Positions 16,716 through 26,708 are shown, counted from the stretch's first letter. The stretch: 64,000 bases of DNA from Nitratireductor alexandrii (GCF_004000215.1 NZ_RBVY01000002.1:434001-498000), one strand, 5' to 3'. The notes: generated by a model from the sequence alone, not told the origin. Program-made: numbers and translations.

Positions 16716-19595
16716 TCAGAAAAACCCTTTGCGTTGCCACCATCCGGCCTTGCGCGGCTTGGTCTCGGCGTCCGTCTCTTGTTCGCTGTCGGCGACAGAG
16801 GAGGTAACGACCGGCTCCGTCTCCTGCGTGCTCTCGGCGACCGGGGCGGTCACGACCGGTTCCGGCGCGACTGTCTCGGCCGCTTCGGCCGCCTTTCGTC
16901 TGCGCCTGGGTGCCTTTTTGGGGGTCGGTTCGGCCGCGGCGTCCTGTGTTTCCATTGTCTCGGCGGGCGCGGCACTCGCGGTTTCTGCGGTCTCGGTTTC
17001 GGCGTTTACGGTTGCCTCGTCCGCCGCGACGCTCTCGGCTACCTCGGCGATCGGTTCCGGTTTCAGATCGGTTTCGCCCGTCTCGTCCGTTTCGACGGCC
17101 GCCGGGTCGCCACCGGCCTCGTCGGCGGTCGCGTTCTCGCCGATCGGGGCGTCCTCCTCGCCCGCTTGGTCGCGGCGGTTCTTGCGCCCGCCGCGCTTGC
17201 CGCGCCGCCGTTTTTTGCGATCGCCGCCCGCATCGTCCTCATCGGATGCCGCCGCGTCTTCCGTTTGCTCGCCACCGTCCTGGTCGTCGTCCTGATCGGT
17301 TTCGGTGTCGCCGTTGTCGGCGTCCGCGGACAGATCCCTGTCGCGGCCGCCGCGCCGCTTGCGCCGCCGCCGTTTCTTGCGGCCGCGATTGTCGCCGTCC
17401 TCGGCCTCGTCCTGGCTGCTGACCGGGCTCGCGTCGGCATCCTCGGCGCTGTCGTCGACCTCGCCAGACACGCTGATCGGACCGAGCGCCTGAACATCGA
17501 TCGGGCTTTCGACCGGCCCGCCCTTGGCGATCACGTAATGCTGCATGCCGATGCTTTCATCGGCTTCGATGGTGATCGTCAGCCCAAATCGTTCTTCCAG
17601 ATCGGCAAGGTTGCCGCGTTTATGGTTGAGCACGTAGAGCGCGGTCGCCACCGGCGTGCGCACGGTGATGTGGTTGCGCGCATCCTTGAGCAAGAATTCC
17701 TCGATCGCCCGCACCACGTGCAGCGCCACCGAAGAATCGGAACGCACATGCCCGGTGCCACCGCATTGCGGGCAGGGTTTGGTGGTCGATTCCAGCACGC
17801 TGGCGCGGATGCGCTGGCGCGACATCTCCAACAGGCCGAAATGCGAGATGCGACCGACCTGGATCCGCGCCCGGTCGAGCTTGAGATGGTCTTTGAGCCG
17901 CTTTTCGACCGACCGGTTGTTGCGCTTTTCCTCCATGTCGATGAAGTCGATGACGATCAGGCCGGCCAGGTCGCGCAGCCGCAACTGGCGGGCGATCTCC
18001 TCGGCGGCCTCGAGATTCGTCTGCAGCGCGGTGTCCTCGATCGAGTGTTCCTTGGTCGAACGTCCCGAATTGACGTCGATCGACACCAGCGCCTCGGTCT
18101 GGTTGAGGATGATGTAGCCGCCCGATTTGAGCGTCACTTGCGGCTGCAGCATCTTGTCGAGCTGCGCCTCGACGCCGTGGCGCACGAAAAGCGGAACCAC
18201 CTCGCGATAGGGCTGCACCGCTTTGGCATGACTGGGCATCAGCATGCGCATGAAATCCTTGGCCTCGCGATAGCCTTCCTCGCCCGAAACCAGGATTTCG
18301 CCGATTTCCTTGTTGTAGAGATCGCGCACCGAGCGCTTGATCAGGCTGCCTTCCTCGTAGACCAGGCTCGGCGCGGTCGACGCAAGCGTCAGCGTGCGCA
18401 CGTTTTCCCACATGCGCATCAGATATTCGTAGTCGCGCTTGATCTCGGCCTTGGTCCGGTTGGCGCCGGCCGTACGCAGGATCACGCCCATGCCCTGCGG
18501 CACTTCGAGGTTTTTCACCACGTCCTTGAGCCGCTTGCGGTCCGGTGCGCTGGTGATCTTACGCGAAATCCCGCCGCCGCGCGCCGTGTTGGGCATCAGC
18601 ACGGAATAACGTCCAGCCAGCGACAGATAGGTGGTCAGCGCCGCACCCTTGTTGCCGCGTTCCTCCTTGACGACCTGGACGAGAAGGATCTGGCGGCGCT
18701 TGATGACTTCCTGGATCTTGTACTGCTTACGCACCGGCTTGCGGCGGCTCGGCAGCTCTTCCAATGCGTCCTCGGCGCCAACCGATTCGACCTCGCCGTC
18801 GGCCTCGTCCTGTGCGTCCGCCGTCTCATCGCCGCCTTGCCTTGCCCGGCCCCTGCGCCGCGAGCGGCCGCTGCGGGCCACGGGCGCGTCATCGTCCTGG
18901 GCGTCTGCCCGCTGGCTGTCCTGGTCGTCGCCTTCGGCCTGGTCTTCGTCGTCGGATGCGTCCGCTGCTTCGGCCTCGGCCGGATCGGAGCTGACGACAT
19001 CGGCATCGGTGCGCGCCGGGATCGCGGGCCCTTTCCTGTCGCCTTCTGCCGGATCGCCGTCGTCGCCCCGGTCCTCTTCGGCAAGCTCCGAAGCGGAGAT
19101 GCCGGAATCGGCACTGTCGGCTGCCGGCTCGTCGGCGCGGCTCTCCTCTGAGCCGTTCTCATCCGCGCCGTTCTCATCGGCGTCGCTGTCGGCGCTTGCC
19201 TCGCGATCGGCCGCCGATCCGCCGCGTGCCCGCCCGCCGCGCTTGCGCCGCTTCGGGCGGCTGCGCTCGGCGCGTTCGTCCGCATCGTCCTCGTCGTCCT
19301 CCGACGCGGCTTCGGCCTCCGCTTCCAGCAGCGCCTGCCGGTCGGCGACCGGGATCTGGTAATAGTCGGGGTGGATTTCACTGAAGGCGAGAAACCCGTG
19401 ACGGTTCCCGCCATATTCGACGAAAGCGGCCTGCAGGGAAGGTTCGACGCGGGTTACGCGTGCGAGATAGATATTTCCTTTGAGCTGCTTTTTGTCCTGT
19501 GATTCGAAATCAAACTCTTCAATCCGGTTGCCGCGAACCACGACAACGCGTGTTTCCTCCGGGTGGGAGGCATCGATAAGCATTTTGTTGGGCAT
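16716..19595 (-). CDS. rne: Ribonuclease E/G
   Basis: A 959-residue RNase E, the endonuclease at the core of the degradosome. The S1 domain starts at residue ~39 (KGNIYLARVTRVEPSLQAAFVEY) but is split by an acidic and basic insert of about 200 residues (~92-290) before resuming at RKQYKIQEVIKRRQ; such inserts are known in alphaproteobacterial RNase E. The catalytic DNase I-like part holds VSIDVNSGRS and VIDFIDM. The zinc-link is CPQCGGTGH. The last ~300 residues are disordered, with Arg/Lys-rich and Glu/Ala-rich blocks that should bind RNA and partners. Confidence 0.96.
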   Translation of the reverse strand: MPNKMLIDASHPEETRVVVVRGNRIEEFDFESQDKKQLKGNIYLARVTRVEPSLQAAFVEYGGNRHGFLAFSEIHPDYYQIPVADRQALLEAEAEAASEDDEDDADERAERSRPKRRKRGGRARGGSAADREASADSDADENGADENGSEESRADEPAADSADSGISASELAEEDRGDDGDPAEGDRKGPAIPARTDADVVSSDPAEAEAADASDDEDQAEGDDQDSQRADAQDDDAPVARSGRSRRRGRARQGGDETADAQDEADGEVESVGAEDALEELPSRRKPVRKQYKIQEVIKRRQILLVQVVKEERGNKGAALTTYLSLAGRYSVLMPNTARGGGISRKITSAPDRKRLKDVVKNLEVPQGMGVILRTAGANRTKAEIKRDYEYLMRMWENVRTLTLASTAPSLVYEEGSLIKRSVRDLYNKEIGEILVSGEEGYREAKDFMRMLMPSHAKAVQPYREVVPLFVRHGVEAQLDKMLQPQVTLKSGGYIILNQTEALVSIDVNSGRSTKEHSIEDTALQTNLEAAEEIARQLRLRDLAGLIVIDFIDMEEKRNNRSVEKRLKDHLKLDRARIQVGRISHFGLLEMSRQRIRASVLESTTKPCPQCGGTGHVRSDSSVALHVVRAIEEFLLKDARNHITVRTPVATALYVLNHKRGNLADLEERFGLTITIEADESIGMQHYVIAKGGPVESPIDVQALGPISVSGEVDDSAEDADASPVSSQDEAEDGDNRGRKKRRRRKRRGGRDRDLSADADNGDTETDQDDDQDGGEQTEDAAASDEDDAGGDRKKRRRGKRGGRKNRRDQAGEEDAPIGENATADEAGGDPAAVETDETGETDLKPEPIAEVAESVAADEATVNAETETAETASAAPAETMETQDAAAEPTPKKAPRRRRKAAEAAETVAPEPVVTAPVAESTQETEPVVTSSVADSEQETDAETKPRKAGWWQRKGFF

Positions 19596-20201
19596 TATTG
19601 CTGTTCTCCCCGGCAGCGATCCGCACCGGCGGGCTCAGTCTGCTGAGCCGTCGATGACCGGGGGGGATGGGGCTGCCGGACCAAATTGTGTTCGCCGTCG
19701 AGCGATGGGCGCCCCGCGCAATTCGGCCCGCTGCCGTGGCGGCGCGGGAGGCTCCGAATTGGTTGCTCAGGGTGCAGGCCATCAAGGGACCGTCGAACCG
19801 TTTCAATGGAGGCCCGGACAGGCCGGACCAGTTTGGTGCTCTTGTCGAGCCGGCGCGGAGTCGTCATGACCCGGCCGTTTTCCTGACGCAAAGGCTTTCT
19901 TTGTCATGAATGCCTTGACGAAATTCTGTTGGATCACCGGCGCGCCGAAGCTCGGGCCGTCGCGCAACGTCGCTCTTTACCTTCGAAAACCTTCAAAGGA
20001 AGGACGGCAAGACACGTTCCGGGGCATTGAAGTGACCCGCCGACGCTTTTATGATTTGGACGCGACAATAGCAACCCCGTTTGCGATGCCGGCAAAAGGC
20101 GATGGCGAGTGCCCCGCGCCGGCAAGGCTCGGTCAAGCGCGGTCGTGTAAGAGTGTCGTGGACACGGGGGTCCCGTCATAATTCGCCTGCCGCCCAACTG
20201 G
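19596..20201. other. rne leader / rne-amidase intergenic region
   Basis: No convincing gene is present in these 606 bases between the divergent rne and amidase genes. Much is probably the long 5' untranslated region of rne. A perfect seven-base-pair hairpin with a four-base loop lies at 19632-19649, about 40 bases before the rne start. A minus-strand reading frame from 19867 (or 19891) ends in TAATG overlapping the rne ATG; it may be a leader peptide but has no recognisable product. Confidence 0.5.
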
Positions 20202-21476
20202 ATGCTGCACAACGTGCCTTGCCGCCCCAATCTTCCCGATCGCGCCGCGCTGGCGCTTGTGCTGCGCCGCCTGTTCATCGGGATCGTCGCCGCTATTTTT
20301 ATCGCCTGGATGCCGGCCACGCTGCATGCACAAAACCCGGTTGCGGACCCGGTGGCGGCCAGCGCCTACCGCATGGCCGGCGACGCGACGCGCATGCGCG
20401 TGGTGATCGAGTTCAACCGCGAGCCGTCGCTGAAATGGTTTTTGCTGCGCGCGCCGCACCGGCTGGTCATCGACCTGCCCGAAACCGCGTTCGGCTTCGA
20501 TGCCAAGGCGCTCGAGCCGCGCGGGCTCGTCACCGAGGTCCGGTACGGCAATCTCGGCGATGGACGCTCGCGCATCATCCTGGCCTCCGACGGGCCGTTC
20601 GCGGTGGAAAAGCTGGCCGTGCGGAAAAACGAGGATGGGGCCGGCCACCGCATGATGCTCGATCTGGTCGCCGCCTCCGAGCGCCAGTTCGAACAGGCCA
20701 TGGCCGACCTGGCGCGGGCCAACGGCTCGACCATCGCCCCGGACAAGCGGGACCGGCTGATCACCGCCCAGCGCGACGCCGACCGCAAGTTCACGATCGT
20801 GCTCGATCCCGGCCATGGCGGCATTGACGGCGGCGCCGAGGGCGTGCGCGGCACGGCCGAAAAGGACCTGACCTTGTCCTTTTGCAAGGAACTGCACGCC
20901 GCGCTCGAAAAGACGGGGCGCTACCGGGTCTTCATGACCCGGACCGAGGATGTGTTCTTGCGCCTCGACGAGCGGGTGCGCATCGCGCGCCAGCACGAGG
21001 CCGATCTGTTCATTTCCGTGCATGCCGATTCGATTCGCTATCGCAACATTCGCGGCGCCACCGTCTATACGTTTTCCGAACAGGCCTCCGACGAGATCGC
21101 CCGTGCCGCCGTGATCCGCGAGAATCTGGCCGATTCGCTGGCCGGCATCGAAAATCCGGAAAAGAGCCAGCAGGTGACCGACATTCTCGTCGATCTCGTC
21201 CGGCGCGAGACGCTCGGCTTTTCCGTGAGTTTTGCCCGCGCCCTGGTCGACAGGCTCGACGAGACGATCGAGATGATCAAGAACCCGCACCGCTCCGGGG
21301 CCTATCGCGTGTTGCGGGCCCCCGACGTCCCGTCCGTCCTGGTCGAACTCGGCTATCTGTCCAATCCCAAGGACGAGGCCCAGCTTCTCGACGTCGACTG
21401 GCGCAAGAGGGCGGTCGGCAGCCTGATCGAGGCGATCGCCTCTTATGCGGCCATGGTCGGGGGGGCGAGGGGATGA
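20202..21476 (+). CDS. amiC: N-acetylmuramoyl-L-alanine amidase (AMIN + Amidase_3)
   Basis: A 424-residue periplasmic amidase that cuts the amide bond between muramic acid and the stem peptide. A hydrophobic export signal lies at ~19-43. The AMIN domain (about 55-155) targets it to the division site in related enzymes. The Amidase_3 domain (198-420) has zinc ligands His205 (DPGHGG), Glu220 and His274 (SVHAD), and the closing VELGYLSNPKDE with catalytic Glu. It sits before mrcA, consistent with a cell-wall role. Confidence 0.93.
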   Translation: MLHNVPCRPNLPDRAALALVLRRLFIGIVAAIFIAWMPATLHAQNPVADPVAASAYRMAGDATRMRVVIEFNREPSLKWFLLRAPHRLVIDLPETAFGFDAKALEPRGLVTEVRYGNLGDGRSRIILASDGPFAVEKLAVRKNEDGAGHRMMLDLVAASERQFEQAMADLARANGSTIAPDKRDRLITAQRDADRKFTIVLDPGHGGIDGGAEGVRGTAEKDLTLSFCKELHAALEKTGRYRVFMTRTEDVFLRLDERVRIARQHEADLFISVHADSIRYRNIRGATVYTFSEQASDEIARAAVIRENLADSLAGIENPEKSQQVTDILVDLVRRETLGFSVSFARALVDRLDETIEMIKNPHRSGAYRVLRAPDVPSVLVELGYLSNPKDEAQLLDVDWRKRAVGSLIEAIASYAAMVGGARG

Positions 21477-21633
21477 GGCGTCGGTGTGGATGGAATGGCT
21501 GCATGCCTTGCCGTCGCCGCAATTTGCCCACATCGGCGGGGCAGAAGGATTTGGATGCGTTTTGCCGGGGTGACGATGTCGGCAAGTGCGCTATAGCGGT
21601 CCCGCACGGGGATTCTTGCGGACTGGAGCACGG

Positions 21634-24093
21634 ATGATACGCCTTATCGGTTATTTCTTCGGCATCGGCGTCATGCTGGCGCTTTTGGTGGCCGGCGGAG
21701 TCGCCCTTTATGTCGGCGACCTGACAAGCGACCTTCCCGATTACGAGGTGCTCGCCAAATACGAGCCGCCGGTAACGACCCGCGTGCATGCGGCGGACGG
21801 CTCGCTGATGGGCGAGTTCGCGCGTCAGCGCCGGCTTTATCTGCCGATCCAGGCTGTGCCGGACCGCGTCAAGGCGGCGTTCCTGTCGGCTGAGGACAAA
21901 AATTTCTACCACCACCCCGGCATCGACGTGATGGGCCTCACGCGGGCCGTCGTTACGAATTTGCGCAATATGGGCTCGGGTCGCCGGCCCGTGGGCGCGT
22001 CCACCATCACCCAGCAGGTGGCAAAAAACTTCCTTCTGACCTCCAAGCAGACCTATGAGCGCAAGATCCGCGAAATGCTGCTCGCCTTCCGTATCGAGCA
22101 GGCCTATTCCAAGGATCGCATCTTCGAGCTCTATCTCAACGAAATCTTCTTTGGCCTCGGCTCTTACGGCATCGCCGGCGCGGCGCTGACCTATTTCGAC
22201 AAATCCGTCAACGAGTTGACCGTCGCAGACGCCGCCTATCTCGCCGCCTTGCCGAAGGGGCCGTCCAACTATCATCCCTTCCGCTACACCGAGCGCGCGA
22301 TCGAGCGGCGCAACTGGGTGATCGATCAGATGGTCGACAACGGCTATGTTGATCCGCGCGAGGGCGAAAAGGCCAAGGCGACCGGCCTGAACGTCAAGCC
22401 GCGCCGTGGCGGCACCTATCTGTTCGCCGGTGAGTATTTCACCGAGGAGGTCCGCCGCGAGATCATCTCGCGCTATGGCGAGAACGCTCTTTACGAGGGC
22501 GGGCTTTCCGTGCGCACCACGCTCGATCCCAAGCTTCAGGTGATCGCGCGCGCCGCCCTGCAGAACGGCCTGCAGCGCTATGACACGCTGCGCGGCTATC
22601 GCGGCCCGATCACCACCATCGACATTTCCGGCGACTGGGGCGTGCCGTTGGCCGAGGTCGACGCGCTCGGCGATGTGCCGGAATGGAGGGTCGCCGCGGT
22701 GTTGGCCTCCGACGAGGACGGGCTGACGGTCGGGCTTCAACCGGGCCGCCAGGTCTCCGGCGAGATCGCCGAGGAGCGCGAGACGGTGCAAGTGCCGCTC
22801 GCCAACATGAAATGGGCCATGCGCCACGTGGTCGACGGCAAGCGGCTCAAGGCGAAATCGCCGGCCGACGTGCTGGCGCCCGGTGCCGTGGTCTATGTCG
22901 AGGAGGTCGAGGCGAGCGAGGGCGAGCCCGGCGGCTGGATGCTGCGCCAGGTGCCGCAGGTCAGCGGCGGCATGGTGGCCATGGACCCGCATACCGGGCG
23001 CGTGCTCGCCATGGTCGGCGGCTTTTCCTATTCGCAGTCGGAGTTCAACCGCGCCACGCAGGCCTATCGCCAGCCCGGCTCGGCCTTCAAGCCGTTCGTT
23101 TACGCCGCCGCGCTCGACAACGGCTATACGCCGGCCTCCGTGGTGCTCGATGCGCCGATCACCATCCGCATCGGCAACGATGTCTGGCAGCCCAAGAACT
23201 ATGGCGGCAAATCGGCGGGCCCCTCGACGCTGCGTGCCGGCATCGAGCGCTCGCGAAACCTGATGACCGTGCGGCTCGCCAACGACATGGGCATGCCGTT
23301 GGTGACCGAATATGCCGAGCGTTTCGGCGTCTACGACAAGATGGCGCCGCATATCGCCAATTCGCTCGGTTCCGGCGAAACCACGGTCATGCGCATGGTG
23401 TCGGCCTATTCGGTGTTCGCCAATGGCGGGCGCCAGATCAAGCCGTCGCTGATCGACCGTATCCAGGACCGTTATGGCGAGACCGTCTACAAGCACGACG
23501 AGCGGCGCTGCGAGGGCTGCAACGCCGAGGCCTGGAACGGCCAGTCGGAGCCGGAACTGATCGACGATGCCGAGCAGGTGCTCGATCCGATGACCGCCTA
23601 TCAGATCACGTCGATGATGCAGGGCGTCGTCCAGCGCGGCACCGCGGTGACGCTTTCCGAGCTCGGACGCCCGATCGCCGGCAAGACCGGCACCACCAAT
23701 GACGAGAAGGACGCCTGGTTCGTCGGTTTCACCCCCGACATCGTGGTGGGTGTTTACATGGGCTACGACCAGCCCCGGCCGATGGGCAAGGGGTCGACCG
23801 GCGGCGGGCTCGCCGCGCCGATCTTCAAGGAGTTCATGGCCGAGGCGCTGAAGGACATGCGTCCGGTCGACTTCCAGGTCCCCGAAGGCATGAAGCTGAT
23901 CGCCATCAACCGCAAGACCGGCATGCACGCCAATCAGGGCGAGGGCGGCGTTATCATGGAAGCCTTCAAGCCCGGCACCGGACCCGCCGACACCTATTCC
24001 ATCATCGGCGGCGATTTCGGCATTTCCGAACCGGCGGCGATATCGCCCTCGGCGAGCCGCGCCATCTCTTCGGGCGGCGGCGGTCTTTACTGA
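21634..24093 (+). CDS. mrcA: Penicillin-binding protein 1A
   Basis: An 819-residue class A PBP with glycosyltransferase and transpeptidase domains for peptidoglycan synthesis. One N-terminal transmembrane helix (about 3-28) anchors it. The GT51 domain shows AEDKNFYHHPGID, GASTITQQVAKNF and IREMLLAFRIEQ. The transpeptidase has SAFK (PGSAFKPF), SRN (ERSRNLM) and KTGTT. I start at MIRLIGYFFGIG (ATG at 21634) with GGAG upstream. An OB-like insert lies between the two catalytic domains. Confidence 0.95.
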   Translation: MIRLIGYFFGIGVMLALLVAGGVALYVGDLTSDLPDYEVLAKYEPPVTTRVHAADGSLMGEFARQRRLYLPIQAVPDRVKAAFLSAEDKNFYHHPGIDVMGLTRAVVTNLRNMGSGRRPVGASTITQQVAKNFLLTSKQTYERKIREMLLAFRIEQAYSKDRIFELYLNEIFFGLGSYGIAGAALTYFDKSVNELTVADAAYLAALPKGPSNYHPFRYTERAIERRNWVIDQMVDNGYVDPREGEKAKATGLNVKPRRGGTYLFAGEYFTEEVRREIISRYGENALYEGGLSVRTTLDPKLQVIARAALQNGLQRYDTLRGYRGPITTIDISGDWGVPLAEVDALGDVPEWRVAAVLASDEDGLTVGLQPGRQVSGEIAEERETVQVPLANMKWAMRHVVDGKRLKAKSPADVLAPGAVVYVEEVEASEGEPGGWMLRQVPQVSGGMVAMDPHTGRVLAMVGGFSYSQSEFNRATQAYRQPGSAFKPFVYAAALDNGYTPASVVLDAPITIRIGNDVWQPKNYGGKSAGPSTLRAGIERSRNLMTVRLANDMGMPLVTEYAERFGVYDKMAPHIANSLGSGETTVMRMVSAYSVFANGGRQIKPSLIDRIQDRYGETVYKHDERRCEGCNAEAWNGQSEPELIDDAEQVLDPMTAYQITSMMQGVVQRGTAVTLSELGRPIAGKTGTTNDEKDAWFVGFTPDIVVGVYMGYDQPRPMGKGSTGGGLAAPIFKEFMAEALKDMRPVDFQVPEGMKLIAINRKTGMHANQGEGGVIMEAFKPGTGPADTYSIIGGDFGISEPAAISPSASRAISSGGGGLY

Positions 24094-24096
24094 CAT

Positions 24097-24120
24097 CACG
24101 GCGCGGAGCCATGCGCCGTG
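24097..24120 (+). terminator. Weak hairpin after mrcA
   Basis: CACGGCGC pairs with GCGCCGTG over eight bases around an eight-base loop, starting three bases past the mrcA stop. The following CCGCCTTTAC has only three T, so termination may be partial. Confidence 0.35.
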
Positions 24121-24199
24121 CCGCCTTTACAGGCTGGGGGCGGCTCAATATGGTCCGCCGCGAATCTTAGGCTCAACACCAAAGAGCAGGTGAACTGCC

Positions 24200-25331
24200 A
24201 TGCGCGCGGAAACCGAGACGCTTGTCGACGAAATCAAGCAGGCCATAAGCCTGCTGAGGAGGCATCTTTGACTGGGATCAGGCCCGCAAACGTCTCGACT
24301 ATCTGAACGCGCGCGCCGAGGACGGCGAGCTCTGGAACGATCCACAGCAGGCCCAGGAGTTGATGCGCGAGCGCCAGACGCTCGAGGATTCGATCGCCGC
24401 CATCACCCGCATGGACGCCGCGCTTGACGACAATGTCGAACTGATCGCACTCGGCGAGGAGGAAGGCGACGCCGCCGTCGTGGCCGAGGCCGAAGCCGCG
24501 ATCAAGGCGCTGAAGACGGAACTGGCCGATCGGCAGATCGACACGCTTTTGTCGGGCGAGGCCGACGCGAACGACGCCTATCTGGAGGTCCATGCCGGCG
24601 CCGGCGGAACCGAAAGCCAGGATTGGGCGAACATGCTGTTGCGCATGTATTCGCGCTGGGCCGAGCGGCGCGGCTTCAAGGTCGAGGTGCTCGAGGTCCA
24701 TGACGGCGAGGAGGCCGGTATCAAATCGGCCACCATTCTCGTCAAAGGCCGCAACGCCTATGGCTGGTTGAAAACCGAATCGGGCGTCCATCGGCTGGTG
24801 CGCATTTCGCCCTATGACAGCAATGCTCGGCGTCACACCTCGTTCGCCAGCGTGTGGGTCTATCCGGTGATCGACGATTCGATCGAGATCGAGGTCGCCG
24901 AATCGGATGTGCGCGTCGACACCTACCGCGCTTCCGGTGCAGGCGGCCAGCACGTCAACACCACCGATTCGGCGGTGCGCATCACCCATGTGCCGACCGG
25001 TATCGTCGTTCAGTGCCAGGCCGAACGCTCGCAGCACAAGAACCGCGCCAAGGCCTGGGACATGCTACGCGCGCGCCTCTACGAGGACGAGCTGAAAAAG
25101 CGCGAGGAGGCCGCCAGCGAGACCGAGGCCTCCAAGACCGATATCGGCTGGGGCCACCAGATCCGCTCCTACGTGCTTCAGCCCTATCAGTTGGTGAAGG
25201 ATCTGCGCACGGGCACCGAAAGCACCAGTCCGCAGGATGTGCTGTCGGGCGATCTCGACGCCTTCATGAAGGCATCCTTGTCGCAGCGTGTCCATGGCGG
25301 CGACACTGCCGAGGTGGCCGATCTCGACTGA
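24200..25331 (+). CDS. prfB: Peptide chain release factor 2 (programmed +1 frameshift)
   Basis: RF2, which releases peptides at UGA and UAA. A short zero-frame of 23 codons (ATG at 24200) ends in the in-frame TGA at 24269-24271; the remaining 353 codons are in the +1 frame from GAC at 24270. Together they give 376 residues. The recoding site CTT-TGA-C and the upstream AGGAGG are the classic elements of RF2 autoregulation. The catalytic GGQ motif is in [15 protein letters not shown]. The codon-recognition loop reads [16 protein letters not shown] instead of the E. coli SPF is, to my knowledge, common in alphaproteobacteria. Confidence 0.95.
24257..24272 (+). promoter_or_regulatory. prfB +1 frameshift site
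   Basis: AGGAGGCATCTTTGAC: a Shine-Dalgarno-like AGGAGG three bases upstream of the slippery CTT, then the weak stop TGA followed by C. When RF2 is scarce, ribosomes slip from CTT to TTT and read GAC, making more RF2. Confidence 0.93.
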
Positions 25332-25378
25332 CCGGCGCGGAGCGACCGCCCCGCGCGGCCGCCCGCTCCCGACGACGC

Positions 25379-26536
25379 CTATTTTGCCGGCACCGGCAAC
25401 AGAAAGCGTCCTATCCCCTCGTCGATCACCGTCTGGTAGGCCGGGATCCCGCTCACCTCGACTTGCTTGTCGGGATTGGCCTCGTTGTAGGCGATCAACA
25501 TCTCCTCGATCGTGGCAAGCTGGCGCGCGGTCCGTTCGCGCAGCGGATGCCCGTTTTCGTCGAATGGCACGAACAGCCGGTCGAGCGCGGCGGCGCGGAC
25601 ATAGTTGACGTCCTTGCCCTCGACCACCAGCGCCTCGTCGGTCCGGCCGCGAAAGCGTCCCATGGCGGGATTGGCGGTCTCGCTCAGGATGGCGAAGGCT
25701 TCGGTATGGTCGCCGAATTCGCGATGGCTGAGGCCGCGCAGGGCCGGCGGCGATGCCATCAGGTCCATGGCGATCCCGCGCGTCTGCAATCCGATCATGG
25801 TCAGCGTGGCGATCTCGAAGGCGCGTTCATGCGCCACCAGCATGTTGATGATCGGATATTCGGGATAGGCCTCGTGCATGTCGAGCACGATGTCGACGCC
25901 CTCGGCGCGTGCCAGGGCAACGATGGCGGCGTTCAGCCGCGTTGTGTAGCGGCCGTCGGGATCGCCGGGAAAATTGCGGTTGAGATTGCGCGATTCCCAG
26001 CCGACCATGCGTTCGCCCGACTGGGGATGCAGGTGAAGGTCCGGGTCGGGCCACTGATGGATCGGATTGGTGAGCCGCATGCCGACGCGAAACCACCGCG
26101 TACCGCCGGCCGTCTCGATCTCGTAGGTGTGGGGGAAACCTTCGAGCGGATCCGTGTGGGTGAAGCCGCTGCGATTGGCCTGCGGCAGAACGATGATGCG
26201 GCCACGCTGTGGCGTGGCGTTCTCCACCATCAGCACCGCGCCCATCAGGCCGGAGATCTCCTGGGGGTGGGTGCCGCCCAGAACCAGGGCGGTGCCGCCT
26301 GGCTCCGCGCCCTCAAGAATGAACACCGGCGTGTCGGCAGGTGTTCCCGCCATGGCCGGCACGTAGTCGCTCAGCATCTTCTGGCTGGTCACCCCCGGTC
26401 CCGCGACGATCGGCTCGGCCTCGTGCATGGACAGGAAGACTGCGCCCGAGGCGATGGCGGCCGCGGCCGCGGCCGCCGCCAGCAAGTAGGCGCGCGGACG
26501 GTGAAAGGCGTCCTCGAAAAAGCGCTTCATGATCAT
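25379..26536 (-). CDS. Membrane-anchored succinylglutamate desuccinylase/aspartoacylase-family hydrolase
   Basis: A 385-residue zinc-dependent M14-type amidohydrolase. An N-terminal signal anchor (residues ~14-36) should place it outside the inner membrane. Zinc ligands expected from the AspA/AstE family are His90 and Glu93 (GGTHPQE) and His221 (DMHEA); substrate residues NLNRNFP (Asn186, Arg187) are present. The family cleaves N-acyl amino acids or C-terminal amides. As last gene of the Pgs-like operon it may trim or release a gamma-glutamyl-type product. Its ATG at 26536 overlaps the stop of the 53-residue gene as ATGA. Confidence 0.82.
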   Translation of the reverse strand: MIMKRFFEDAFHRPRAYLLAAAAAAAAIASGAVFLSMHEAEPIVAGPGVTSQKMLSDYVPAMAGTPADTPVFILEGAEPGGTALVLGGTHPQEISGLMGAVLMVENATPQRGRIIVLPQANRSGFTHTDPLEGFPHTYEIETAGGTRWFRVGMRLTNPIHQWPDPDLHLHPQSGERMVGWESRNLNRNFPGDPDGRYTTRLNAAIVALARAEGVDIVLDMHEAYPEYPIINMLVAHERAFEIATLTMIGLQTRGIAMDLMASPPALRGLSHREFGDHTEAFAILSETANPAMGRFRGRTDEALVVEGKDVNYVRAAALDRLFVPFDENGHPLRERTARQLATIEEMLIAYNEANPDKQVEVSGIPAYQTVIDEGIGRFLLPVPAK

Positions 26537-26694
26537 TTCACCCCCACCGCGCGCAGGGCGAACGGAATGAAGACCAGCATGGCGAAGAATTGCTGCTGCC
26601 AGTCGCGTTGCCGAAACAGCATCCACAGCATCATCAGGGCTATGACGAGCGCCAGCGCCCGGTAGGCGTAGAACAGGAAGAGTTCGAAGAGCAT
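26533..26694 (-). CDS. 53-residue membrane protein of the Pgs-like operon
   Basis: A small open frame starting at the ATG at 26694, 14 bases after the permease stop, and ending in TGA that overlaps the next ATG. The product begins MLFELFLFYAYRALALVIA, has a hydrophobic helix (about 4-27), a short basic/Gln loop (RQRDWQQQ) and a second hydrophobic stretch (about 36-50). The tight spacing on both sides and GC-rich third positions support translation. It has no family I recognise. In size and place it recalls CapE/PgsE, the ~50-residue membrane peptide of Bacillus poly-gamma-glutamate loci, but I see no sequence proof. Confidence 0.75.
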   Translation of the reverse strand: MLFELFLFYAYRALALVIALMMLWMLFRQRDWQQQFFAMLVFIPFALRAVGVK

Positions 26695-26708
26695 CGTCCG
26701 GGTCTCCG

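Noticed and set aside
21277-24099. A 940-residue minus-strand frame across the amidase and mrcA genes
   Set aside because: Antisense shadow in GC-rich DNA: composition dominated by Gly, His, Arg and Asp with no recognisable domain, opposite two certain genes.
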